Below are positions 11,401 through 19,346 of a stretch of 64,000 nt of DNA, in pieces. The translations under genes and the position numbers were made by a program. Below the pieces are notes generated by a model, which was given only the letters and a program-made list of their open reading frames with translations, made no database searches and was not told the DNA's origin. This DNA comes from Sva-07 sp963698435 (lineage in GTDB: Bacteria; Actinomycetota; Acidimicrobiia; Acidimicrobiales; Ilumatobacteraceae): the NCBI GenBank assembly GCA_963698435.1, contig CAVOQV010000016.1, forward strand, positions 1 through 64,000, written 5' to 3'. How positions within the stretch are numbered: position 1 is the first letter of the stretch; every line of letters starts with the position of its first letter.

Positions 11401-12208
11401 GGAGGTCGTGGTGTCCGTCGTGGAGGTCGTGGTGTCCGTCGTGGAGGTCGTGGTGTCCGTCGTGGTCGGCGCCACTGTGGTCGTCGTCGGACCGCTCGAG
11501 TCGCTCTGCGCGGCCCACTCGAGCGCAGCCAGAACGAGGTCGGAACCATCGACCGTCAGGGCGTCCGCGTTCGCGTACGTCAGGAAGACACCGACGCGAC
11601 GAGCCGCCGCGGTCGTGCCGACCATCGCGGCACCCGACTCGTACGCAAAGATCGCGGCATCATCGCCGCCGCCCACCGAAGCGATCATGGAAGCGGTGGG
11701 TGCTGGACGGCCGAACGAGAGCGAACCTCCCGTCACGACGGCGACCTCTCCAGCGCGTCCGGAAGCGATGGGATGGCCCCCATCTCGGATGAGTACCGTC
11801 GTCGCCGCCGTTTCGCCACGGTCGGAATTCGACGGCCCCGTCATTCCGAGATCGTCGAAGGAATACGGCTCGGTCGACACGATGCCGATCCCGACGCCGG
11901 CAAGCGCGGACCCGAGCGTCGACGGCACGACGGACGAGGAGATGAACACGACGTCGAACCCGCCGGTGTCCGCTGCCCCGACGTCGTCGTCGTCCACGAT
12001 CGAGACATCGAATCCGGCTGTCGTGAAGAGCCGCACTGAGTGCCCGGTCGGTGGGCGGAGGCTTCGTCGTACCGGCGACATAGAGCACCCGCGGCCCGCC
12101 GGCTGCTGCCCCGAACTCCGGTCCGGCAACCACGACGACGGACGCCGCAACCACCGCAACGAGCATGGACAGTGACCATGCGAGGAAGGAGTTCTGGGCG
12201 GACCGCAT
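5494..12208 (-). CDS. Giant secreted VCBS/FG-GAP repeat protein with Thr-rich stalks, frameshifted
   Basis: About 2,237 residues once one extra base near 12037 is removed. Order: signal peptide (MRSAQNSFLAWSLSMLVAVV); a flavodoxin/ThuA-like domain (PRVLYVAGTT to ALEWAA); a DTTTSTT stalk; a fibronectin-III-like module; a PTSTDSTTT stalk; a near-identical second module; a DUF2341-like beta domain; then about 18 calcium-loop repeats of the D-x-D-G-D-x-D type (FG-GAP/VCBS) interrupted by another fibronectin-III-like domain. The acidic repeats should form calcium-dependent beta-propellers on the cell surface. There is no LPXTG motif or C-terminal membrane anchor. The ATG at 12208 is chosen because it begins the signal peptide. 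Probably adhesion or matrix binding; ligand unknown. Confidence 0.8.
10367..10636 (-). repeat. 270-bp direct repeat, copy A, inside the giant VCBS gene
   Basis: Matches 10982-11251 with about six mismatches in 270 bases (about 98 per cent). Encodes the downstream copy of the fibronectin-III-like module (VTPGVGRLDVEWFHPDALQY). Confidence 0.9.
10664..10980 (-). repeat. Tandem coding repeat, nine copies of PTSTDS
   Basis: Units of 27-33 bases on the core AGTCGACGTCGGA, encoding (V/A)PTSTDSTTT(T)V in a threonine-rich stalk. Unit length varies in steps of three, so the frame is kept. It lies between the two 270-bp repeats. Confidence 0.9.
10982..11251 (-). repeat. 270-bp direct repeat, copy B, inside the giant VCBS gene
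   Basis: Second copy of the fibronectin-III-like module, offset by 615 bases from copy A and nearly identical at DNA level, which implies recent duplication or gene conversion. Confidence 0.9.
11350..11463 (-). repeat. 21-bp tandem coding repeat (DTTTSTT)
   Basis: Five full units and a partial sixth of GTCCGTCGTGGAGGTCGTGG(T) on the plus strand, giving DTTTSTT repeats in the protein between the ThuA-like domain and the first fibronectin-like module. Confidence 0.9.
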
Positions 12209-12465
12209 CGAGATACGCCGGACGAATACGGATGCCTCCCCCCGGCGACGGTCATCCTTCCACCCAGCCTGCAGCCACACAAGATTCGCCGACGCTGTTG
12301 GCTCGTTGCACATCCGCACAGGTTCAACGCGGGCCTTCGTTCGAACCGCTGCTCCTGAGCCACCGCGTCCCGAGAACACGACGTCCTCGCTCTCGGCGCA
12401 TTCCCGTTTCGCGGCGACGGCCCCCACTGCCCGGGTGCACGTCCGACGATCGAGGGAGCCCACGC

Positions 12466-14730
12466 ATGATCTGCTCACGACGACGACCGACCTGGATACC
12501 GCCCGACCATTCGTGGCGAATCGACATCACGACCGTTGCGCTCTCGCTGGCGATCGTCGGGCTGATGGTGGTTGCGGGCGACGGGCGGGCACCGGCAAGC
12601 GACGCTGCTCCGCCACCGTCGGGGAGCTTCTCACACGGTGCCGCGGGTTCGGGACGCAACGGATTCGGCGGATCGATCGCGCCGTCTCCGACGATGCGAT
12701 CGTGGCCGGGCACCGGCCCGGGCGGCAACGGCGGGCCGTTCGCGTTCATCGGCGCCCACCACGGCCCGATGTGGAGGATCCCGGCCACGCAGAACAACAG
12801 CGACGGTGTCGGCTACTGCGTGATGGAGGATGTCGCCGGCGAGGGGGCCGTGTCGCTGCAGCCCGATCCAGCGCAGTGGAACGCGGGCGAGATGGCTCGA
12901 GCCGCAGCCTTGATGTCGAGCTTCGGCGGCGACCGGGTGGTGCCGTACGGCATCGATTCGTCGGGCACCTACGACACCTCGTCGGGCGAATGGCGGCACC
13001 CGACGCTGTTCGGCGGCGGTGAGTACACCCGGCGCCGCCACGTCGCCGTGAACTTCGGGGTCAAGATGCTGCTCGAGGACGTCAGCCCGACCGGCGCCGT
13101 CTCCGGGCTGAAGCTCGCGAGAGACACCGCTGTTGTGAACGGATCCGGCGGCGAGTTCTCGGCGTTGCGCAACGGGTACACGATGGCGCAACGCCTCGCC
13201 ACGGTCGCCGACATCCAACACGCCATCGGCGGGATCCAACTCCAGTTGATCTGGGCAACACCGGATGGCACTGCGCCCGCTCGGCGAGGCACGTACGAAC
13301 TCGAGGTACGGGCGGTCGACGCCACCGGCAAGCCGGTCGGGTACATCCCCGTCGTGGCCATGTCCGATCTCGGGCTCGGCGGCGCCCGCACGGTCGCTGC
13401 AACGGTCACCGTCGACCGAGACCGCGACACGCCCGACGACACCGCCCGGTGGAACGCGGCTGAGGCACTCGGTTGGCCGACGATGGACATGGCTGCATCG
13501 ATGAGCACCGACGCCCGGTTCGGCCTGGCGACGAACCCGTTGTCGGCCGACGTGGCCGATTCCTCGGGTGTGGCGCGGTTCACCGTCGCGATCACCTCCG
13601 GCGCATGGGAACTCGCCTTCCACGCCCAGGCGCCGACCGCCGACGTGTCGCTCTACGCGGGCACGGGCATCCAGGGCCAGGTCACGTGGAGCGGCCGACC
13701 GCAGTCCGCATCGGAGCACGTCGCCGGCACGACACCTCCACCGACCACGACACCTCCACCGACCACGACACCTCCACCGGCCACGACGACGGCGGTCTCC
13801 GCGTTCGTCGTGCGCAAGGTGCTCGACGCCCCCGACGTCCAAGGAGCGCGCGACATGTCCGGCTTCGAGTTCGAGGTGACGGCCGGCGATGGGACGTCGA
13901 TGGGGCGGCACACCACCGCCGCCGATGGGCGAACACCTCCGATCGTCGCGAGCGCCGGAACGTACGAGATCCGCGAGACGGCGAGGCCACCGTGGGGTGC
14001 CGGCCTCGGCGACACCGGAGCGGTGAGGGTCGACCTCGAACCCGCCACCGGGAGCGACGTTCACGAGGTCGAGTACACAAATACGGTTCCGGATGCGTCG
14101 ATCGTGACCTCCGCCCGAGATGCCGCCGACGGGGATCGGGTGGTCCACCTCGAACACACCGGCGCCACGATCATCGACACCGTCACCTACCGCGGCCTCG
14201 TACCGGGAACCGACTACATCGTCACCGGCGAGCTGATGCTGCGACCGACCGTTGCGCCGACGGAGATGATCCCGACGGCGATCACCGGTTCGACCAGGTT
14301 TGCTCCGGTCGGACCCGCCGGGAGCGTTGCCGTCGAGTTCGTCGTCCCAGCCGACCCGCTCCTGATCGGACACGCCGTCGTCGTCTACCAGCGGTTGATG
14401 GTCGCCTCGTCGGGACGGGTCATCGCGACGCACGCCGATCCCCACGCGACCGCACAGACGATCCGCTTCGCCCGCCCGGTCGCGCCGGTCACGACATCGA
14501 CCACGATTCCCGTCACGGCGCCGCCGACGACCACCCGACCCGCGATCGTCGAACCGCGCCCTCCATCGAGCCAGCCACCACCGCCGACCACCACGACTGC
14601 GCCACCCGCCGCCCTCCCACGCACGGGCACCGACAGCTCCCGCTCGCTCGCGATCACGGCGCTGGCGCTGGTCCTCGCGGGAGGGACTCTGCTGTCCACC
14701 GCTCGCCGCCCGACCAGCCGGCGACGCTGA
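12466..14730 (+). CDS. LPXTG-anchored surface protein with SpaA-like and VaFE domains
   Basis: 754 residues. An N-terminal membrane/signal segment (ITTVALSLAIVGLMVVAG) is followed by a large unassigned domain (about 60-410), a TPPPTT linker of three repeats, a SpaA-like domain (about 445-530, FEFEVTAGDG to YEIRETARP), a VaFE/T-Q ester type repeat (TSARDAADGD to TVTYRGLVPGTDY) and a Pro/Thr tail. It ends with the sortase motif LPRTG, a membrane segment and RRPTSRRR. Sortase should link it to peptidoglycan. The ATG at 12466 follows GAGGGAG at ideal spacing. It is divergent from the giant VCBS gene across a 257-base gap. SpaA and VaFE domains in other actinobacteria form internal covalent cross-links in pilin-like proteins. 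No sortase gene is in the window. Confidence 0.85.
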   Translation: MICSRRRPTWIPPDHSWRIDITTVALSLAIVGLMVVAGDGRAPASDAAPPPSGSFSHGAAGSGRNGFGGSIAPSPTMRSWPGTGPGGNGGPFAFIGAHHGPMWRIPATQNNSDGVGYCVMEDVAGEGAVSLQPDPAQWNAGEMARAAALMSSFGGDRVVPYGIDSSGTYDTSSGEWRHPTLFGGGEYTRRRHVAVNFGVKMLLEDVSPTGAVSGLKLARDTAVVNGSGGEFSALRNGYTMAQRLATVADIQHAIGGIQLQLIWATPDGTAPARRGTYELEVRAVDATGKPVGYIPVVAMSDLGLGGARTVAATVTVDRDRDTPDDTARWNAAEALGWPTMDMAASMSTDARFGLATNPLSADVADSSGVARFTVAITSGAWELAFHAQAPTADVSLYAGTGIQGQVTWSGRPQSASEHVAGTTPPPTTTPPPTTTPPPATTTAVSAFVVRKVLDAPDVQGARDMSGFEFEVTAGDGTSMGRHTTAADGRTPPIVASAGTYEIRETARPPWGAGLGDTGAVRVDLEPATGSDVHEVEYTNTVPDASIVTSARDAADGDRVVHLEHTGATIIDTVTYRGLVPGTDYIVTGELMLRPTVAPTEMIPTAITGSTRFAPVGPAGSVAVEFVVPADPLLIGHAVVVYQRLMVASSGRVIATHADPHATAQTIRFARPVAPVTTSTTIPVTAPPTTTRPAIVEPRPPSSQPPPPTTTTAPPAALPRTGTDSSRSLAITALALVLAGGTLLSTARRPTSRRR

Positions 14731-14817
14731 CCCGCTCCCGATGGCTGCAGTCGAATCGTCAAGGAATCGTCAGTCCTCCGGCACCGACGTCGGGGCACCA
14801 CTAGCGTGGCGGCTGCA

Positions 14818-14886
14818 ATGAAGGGCGGAACGAGCGGCGGCTCGACGGGCGCGGGCCCACGACCAGCCACGGTGGTGACCGGATGA
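14818..14886 (+). CDS. Possible 22-codon leader ORF before the DUF4012 gene
   Basis: Starts MKGGTSGGSTGAG and its TGA stop overlaps the ATG of the DUF4012 gene. A -10-like TAGCGT at 14802-14807 lies ten bases before its start, so the transcript would begin almost at this ATG. The DUF4012 gene has no good ribosome binding site of its own, so coupling through this mini-ORF is possible. No homology is recognised. Confidence 0.25.
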   Translation: MKGGTSGGSTGAGPRPATVVTG

Positions 14887-17225
14887 ACACGCTGGCACCT
14901 CCCGACACGGTCGACGGCACCACATGGTCGCCGGCGCAGGTGCGCCGGCTCGTCGTCGTCGCGTCCGTCGTCGCAGGGCTGCTCGCCACCGTCGGCGGAC
15001 CGCAGCCGACGGCAGCTCCGGTGTTCGACGCCGTGCTCGTTGCCGGCGCCGTCGCGATGGTCACCTGGCTGGGTGCTGCAGCATTCAGGTGGGATGCCGC
15101 ACTCGTCACGCTGATCGCCGGGCTGACATCGTTCTCGATCATCGGCACCGCCCTTGGCGTCGTGGCCGCCGTTGCCGGGTTCCTGCTCCCCGTCGCGCCG
15201 GGACGACGCGCCATCGTCAACGCGGTCCTCGTCGGTCTTGCGATGAACATCGCGGTGCGCAGCCAGTTCGATCTGTTCTTCGGTTCGTCCACGCTGATCG
15301 CTCTCGCGCTCGGTGCCACTGTCGCCACGGTCGGGTTCCTCCGCCGCACGAAGCGCAGTCGACGGGCGATCGCAACGATCGGTGGCGCAGCCCTCGTCGT
15401 CGCCTTCGTGGCAACCGTCGCTCTCGGCATCTTCGGGGTGCTGGCTGCCGACGACCTGCGGGCAGGGAGCACACAGACCCAAGCCGGACTGAGCGCCCTC
15501 GGTGACGGTGATGTCGAGGGCGCTCAGGCATCGTTCGACGCGGCCGCCGACTCGTTCGAGTCGGCCGACTCGCTCCTGGCGAACCCGCTGGTGTCGGCAG
15601 CACGTTTCGTCCCCGGCCTCGCCCAGCACCAACGCACGGTGACCGAACTCAGCAGCGAGGCAGCCGACGCCGCCCGCTTCCTCAGCAACGAACTCGACGC
15701 CGTCGACCTCGACCGCCTCAGCGTCACCGACGGACGGATCGACGTCCAACGGGTCGCAGCCCTGCAGACACCACTTCTCGCGATCCAACGCCGCGTCGAA
15801 GGACTGCAGCACACCGTCGACGAACTCGACAGCGACTGGCTGATCGCACCCGTGGGCGACCGCGTCGACGACCTCGCCGATGAACTCGCCGCGCAGCGCC
15901 AGCGCAGTGCCGACGCCCTCGAGGTGGTGAGCGCCGCCCCGGCCATGCTCGGCGGCGACGGTCCGCGCACCTACTTCATCGGATTCACCACGCCGGCCGA
16001 AGCGCGCGGCAGCGGCGGGTTCATGGGGAACTGGGCCGAGATGACCGTCACCGACGGCCAGATCGACATGACGAAGTTCGGCCGCGCCGACGACCTCAAC
16101 CTCGGCGGCGATCCGAGCGTGCGCAGGTTCAGCACCGGCAACGGGTCCGACCTCGACGAGTGGCTCGCCCGATACGGACCGTTCAACCTCTCGTCGGGAC
16201 CCGATGGCACCACCGGACCCGAACCGTGGAAGAACATCAACATGTCGCCCGACATCGCGACCACGGGCCGGGCGATCGCCGACCTGTATCCGCAGAGCGG
16301 CGGCAGCCAGCTCGACGGGGTCTTCATCATGGACGCGTACACACTCGCCCGTTTCCTCGAATTCACGGGTCCGATCCCGCTCCCCGGCGGCAGCGATGTA
16401 GTCACCGTCGAAACCGCCGCCGACTTCCTGCTCAACGACCAGTACGACGTGACCAAGGTCGACGCTCGCGTCGACGTCCTCGAGGGGTTCTCCCGCACCG
16501 TGATCGACACGCTGCTCTCTGGCACGCTGCCCGCACCGACGACGCTGATGGACACGCTCGGCCCGATGGTCGACCAAGGGCGCTTGACCGGGTGGATGGC
16601 GCGACCCGACGAGCAGGCGGTGCTCGAACAGACGGGAATGGCCGGCACGCTGCCGCAGCCGGGAGCCGGTGACGGTGTCGCCGTCGTCTTCAACAACGCC
16701 GGCGGCAACAAGATCGACTACTACCTGTCCGCCGACACGACCTACCGCGTGACTGCCGACGCGCGCACCGGATCGGCGTCAGCCCGACTCGACGTCACGA
16801 TGACGAACGATGCGCCGACCGATGGCGAGCCCGGGTACGTGATCGGCAATCCGGTCGGCCTGCCCGTCGGCACCAACCGCACCCGGATCTCGGTCTTCAC
16901 CCGGCTGCCCGTGACGGCCGCCTCGCTGAACGACCAGCCCGCCATCATCGAACCCGGCGCCGAAGCCGACTACTTCGTCACGTCGGTGTACGTCGTGCTG
17001 CCGGCCGGCGCCACCGCCACGCTCTCGCTCGAACTGGAGGGACGGATGGGCGTCGCCGACGGCTACGTCCTCGTCGGACGAGCTCCACCGACGGTGGCAC
17101 CCACCCCACTCGACGTCGTCGCCACCTGGATCGACCGTGATGGCCACCGGCATCTGGTCGCCGACCGCCGTGCGGACCCTGGCCAGTTCCGTCTCGCGAT
17201 CGGCGATCGCACGAGCGACCGGTGA
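14883..17225 (+). CDS. DUF4012 domain membrane protein
   Basis: 780 residues. About five hydrophobic segments fill the first 190 residues, then a short helical region and a large extracytoplasmic part. The signature ARGSGGFMGNWAEMTVTDGQI and NMSPDIATTGRAIADLYPQSGG are characteristic of DUF4012 proteins, common in actinobacteria and often near polysaccharide or surface-protein genes. The biochemical role of the family is not established, although the fold is related to LytR-CpsA-Psr-like envelope proteins by gene context only. It sits between two LPXTG proteins, consistent with envelope work. The ATG overlaps the stop of the mini-ORF 14818-14886. Confidence 0.85.
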   Translation: MNTLAPPDTVDGTTWSPAQVRRLVVVASVVAGLLATVGGPQPTAAPVFDAVLVAGAVAMVTWLGAAAFRWDAALVTLIAGLTSFSIIGTALGVVAAVAGFLLPVAPGRRAIVNAVLVGLAMNIAVRSQFDLFFGSSTLIALALGATVATVGFLRRTKRSRRAIATIGGAALVVAFVATVALGIFGVLAADDLRAGSTQTQAGLSALGDGDVEGAQASFDAAADSFESADSLLANPLVSAARFVPGLAQHQRTVTELSSEAADAARFLSNELDAVDLDRLSVTDGRIDVQRVAALQTPLLAIQRRVEGLQHTVDELDSDWLIAPVGDRVDDLADELAAQRQRSADALEVVSAAPAMLGGDGPRTYFIGFTTPAEARGSGGFMGNWAEMTVTDGQIDMTKFGRADDLNLGGDPSVRRFSTGNGSDLDEWLARYGPFNLSSGPDGTTGPEPWKNINMSPDIATTGRAIADLYPQSGGSQLDGVFIMDAYTLARFLEFTGPIPLPGGSDVVTVETAADFLLNDQYDVTKVDARVDVLEGFSRTVIDTLLSGTLPAPTTLMDTLGPMVDQGRLTGWMARPDEQAVLEQTGMAGTLPQPGAGDGVAVVFNNAGGNKIDYYLSADTTYRVTADARTGSASARLDVTMTNDAPTDGEPGYVIGNPVGLPVGTNRTRISVFTRLPVTAASLNDQPAIIEPGAEADYFVTSVYVVLPAGATATLSLELEGRMGVADGYVLVGRAPPTVAPTPLDVVATWIDRDGHRHLVADRRADPGQFRLAIGDRTSDR

Positions 17226-17366
17226 ACAGCGCCCACAACGCCCTTGCCGCCACTCTCGGTGACATTCTGCGCATGTGGTTGGGCGACCGCCATCCGTGAC
17301 GATCCGATCGACACCGAGACGCTTCCTTGAAGCTCAATGATTTCAAGGGATTTGGCCGAGAAGCAC

Positions 17367-17396
17367 TTGTCAGACGCCGTTGGTCCCGGCTACCCT
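17367..17396 (+). promoter_or_regulatory. Candidate promoter of the second LPXTG gene
   Basis: TTGTCA at 17367-17372 and TACCCT at 17391-17396 with an 18-base spacer, followed by a leader of about 58 bases to the ATG at 17461. A small inverted repeat, CCTTGAA/TTCAAGG (17325-17331 and 17342-17348), lies just upstream and could be a weak terminator or operator. Confidence 0.5.
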
Positions 17397-17460
17397 TCAG
17401 ACCACTGAGCGTGGTCGATCTTCGACTGCACTCTCGGCGGAGGACACCAAAGGCGGAATC

Positions 17461-18237
17461 ATGAGCTCAACTGAGACCACAGGGCACACCCCTCGGTACG
17501 GACGTTGGCAGCGAGTCCGGATCGGGCTGCTGGTCGCACTGGCCGCGGCGACGGTGGCTCCGATCACCGCCCAGGCCCAGACCGACGGACCGCCCACGAC
17601 GACCGCCGACGCGGGCGGCTACTACGTCACCACGACGGCCCCGTTCGCCTCGATCGACGTCTCGGGGTTCTCACCCGAGTGCATCGGTGACGCACCGTTC
17701 ATCCGGTACACCATCGTGCCGAAGGGCTTCACCCCCGCCACGAGCGAGGCAACGCTCGCGATCAAGGATCGCAACGGCAACCTCGTCGAGACCCAGACGG
17801 TCGACAGCTTCTCGGGCACCATCCTCTGGCCCGGCGCGACGGTCGATGCCGCCGGCAACGCGACCGACTGGCCGGGTTGGACACTCGCCGACGACGGCAC
17901 GTCGTGGATTCCCGACCCCTCCGACTCGTTCCTGCGCGAGGGGCTGTTCATCGAGGTGACGGTCGACCCCGCACCGACGGCGATTGCCACCGTGGCGTAT
18001 CCCCCGAACACGTCGCCGTGCGCCAACCCGCCCGACGGGACACCGCCGACAACCACGGTCTGCGTGCCGGGTCAGAACAACGACGGCAATCCTGCTGACG
18101 ACTGCGCCCTTCCCAGGACTGGCGGCGGTCCGGGCAATGCGCTGGTCCTCGGCGTCGCGGCCCTGCTCGCCGGCCTGCTGTTCCTCACGGCGGCTCGCCG
18201 TCGGCAGCATCCGAAGGACTCGCCCAACCCGAACTGA
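17461..18237 (+). CDS. Small LPXTG cell-wall anchored protein
   Basis: 258 residues. Signal peptide with VRIGLLVALAAATVAPITAQAQ, a mature domain of about 180 residues with four cysteines (SPECIGD, PCANPP, VCVPG, DDCALP), then the sortase motif LPRTG, a membrane helix (ALVLGVAALLAGLLFL) and a basic tail. The ATG at 17461 follows AAAGGCGGA. The mature domain is not recognised. It is convergent with the VOC gene downstream, 57 bases away. Together with the upstream LPXTG protein it shows that the organism must carry a sortase elsewhere. Confidence 0.8.
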   Translation: MSSTETTGHTPRYGRWQRVRIGLLVALAAATVAPITAQAQTDGPPTTTADAGGYYVTTTAPFASIDVSGFSPECIGDAPFIRYTIVPKGFTPATSEATLAIKDRNGNLVETQTVDSFSGTILWPGATVDAAGNATDWPGWTLADDGTSWIPDPSDSFLREGLFIEVTVDPAPTAIATVAYPPNTSPCANPPDGTPPTTTVCVPGQNNDGNPADDCALPRTGGGPGNALVLGVAALLAGLLFLTAARRRQHPKDSPNPN

Positions 18238-18294
18238 TCCGACTCACACCGCGTCGCCGGCCGGGCGCAGGTGCGACGGCGGAGCCCCGACGGC

Positions 18295-18936
18295 TCAGCG
18301 GGTCATCAGTGCCACCGGCAGGCCGAGGCCGACGTCGGGATGGATCGTGGCGATGCGCCGGCCGGGCTGAACCGCGTCCTTCGGCGGCGAGATCCGCCCG
18401 GCACCGATCACGTCGCACGCAGCGTCGATGTCATCGACGATGAGAACGAGGCCCCAGAAGGTCGCTGGGCCGTCCGGAACGTCGGGGCGCTCGACGAGTT
18501 CCACGATCAGTCCGCCGCGTCCGATGCGGTGGAAGCCCTGGCGCATCGCGCCGACTTCCCGGATGCGTTTCAGCTCGCATGCGGTCGCCGACGCGATCGC
18601 ACCGCTGGTGCGCTCGAGATCGGCCGTCGAGACGACGACGTGATCGAGACCTGACGCTCGGAGCGGGTGCTCCGCGTAGACCGGGGTCATCGGCACGACC
18701 ACCTCGGTCGCCAAGCCGTCGATGTCGATCGTCTCGTTCACGCCGCTGAGTGCCCAACCGGTGATCCCGGCCTTGTGGCCGCCGGACGCTGCTGCCACGA
18801 CCCGGATCGACGTGCCGACGAGTGGGATCAGGCCGTCGCCGTCGACGGTCAGCCCGATCGAGCGCCAGGTGTCGGCGTCACCGGCGACGGTCAGCCACTC
18901 GACCTTGGGATCCAACGTGTCAGCGAGCTCGCTCAT
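18295..18936 (-). CDS. VOC (glyoxalase-like) superfamily protein
   Basis: 213 residues. The C-terminal part has the vicinal oxygen chelate pattern: GLDHVVVSTADLERT, GFHRIGRGGLIVELVERP and FWGLVLIVDDIDAACDVIG. The first 75 residues form a separate beta-rich region. The ATG at 18936 follows GGGGGAG. The family includes dioxygenases, isomerases and antibiotic-binding proteins; the substrate cannot be read from the sequence. Confidence 0.7.
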   Translation of the reverse strand: MSELADTLDPKVEWLTVAGDADTWRSIGLTVDGDGLIPLVGTSIRVVAAASGGHKAGITGWALSGVNETIDIDGLATEVVVPMTPVYAEHPLRASGLDHVVVSTADLERTSGAIASATACELKRIREVGAMRQGFHRIGRGGLIVELVERPDVPDGPATFWGLVLIVDDIDAACDVIGAGRISPPKDAVQPGRRIATIHPDVGLGLPVALMTR

Positions 18937-19082
18937 CGATGCAGTCTCCCCCGCCCGGAGTCGTTCGCAAAAGCCGAGCGTTCGAGCCCGAACGCGACAA
19001 AGCGCCCGATCGGCCGCTCCCATCGGAGCAACGCATCGAGCGCTTCAGCGGGGTGGTACGCGTACTGGTACGTCGTTGGACG

Positions 19083-19169
19083 TCAGCCGCGACCCATGTT
19101 GGGACGCTTGCCGTGATTCGCCTTCGAGCGGCGCATCTTGGCCTTCTTCTTCTTGGTCTTCTTCGACAT
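19083..19169 (-). CDS. Ribosomal protein bL37-like, 28 residues
   Basis: Very basic peptide beginning MSKKTKKKKAKMRRS and ending with ANHGKRPNMGRG. The NHGKRPN end resembles bL37, the small extra 50S protein described in mycobacterial ribosomes, and the size fits (mycobacterial bL37 is about 24 residues). A TAGCAT -10-like box lies nine bases before the ATG, so the mRNA is probably near-leaderless. The similarity is from memory of the family; a structure-based or profile search would settle it. Confidence 0.65.
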   Translation of the reverse strand: MSKKTKKKKAKMRRSKANHGKRPNMGRG

Positions 19170-19250
19170 AGACCCGTCATGCTACGGCGCCCCGAGGTCA
19201 CCCCCAACCGGGCACCACTCGCCCGGGCCGCCGCACAGACCGCTCCCCCA

Positions 19251-19304
19251 ACGTTTGCGTCGGATTTCGCGTGGGACGGGTCACCCGGATCTGCACGCAA
19301 ACGT
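19251..19304 (+). repeat. Intergenic palindromic repeat, family 1, copy a
   Basis: Outer arms ACGTTTGCGT (19251-19260) and ACGCAAACGT (19295-19304) with an imperfect inner hairpin. Related copies are at 21202-21254 and 22581-22634. Confidence 0.85.
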
Positions 19305-19325
19305 GGGTGTGGGTGTGGGTGTGGG
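19305..19325 (+). repeat. G-quadruplex-type motif
   Basis: Four GGG runs at 19305, 19311, 19317 and 19323, each separated by TGT, directly joined to the palindrome and just beyond the stop codon of the PEP-swivel gene. Confidence 0.6.
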
Positions 19326-19346
19326 AGTGGCTGTGGGTGTGGATGG

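Noticed and set aside
10099..12039. Plus-strand frame rich in RRRNHRRG repeats
   Set aside because: It is the complement of the threonine-rich repeats of the giant VCBS protein, which has a signal peptide and recognised domains.
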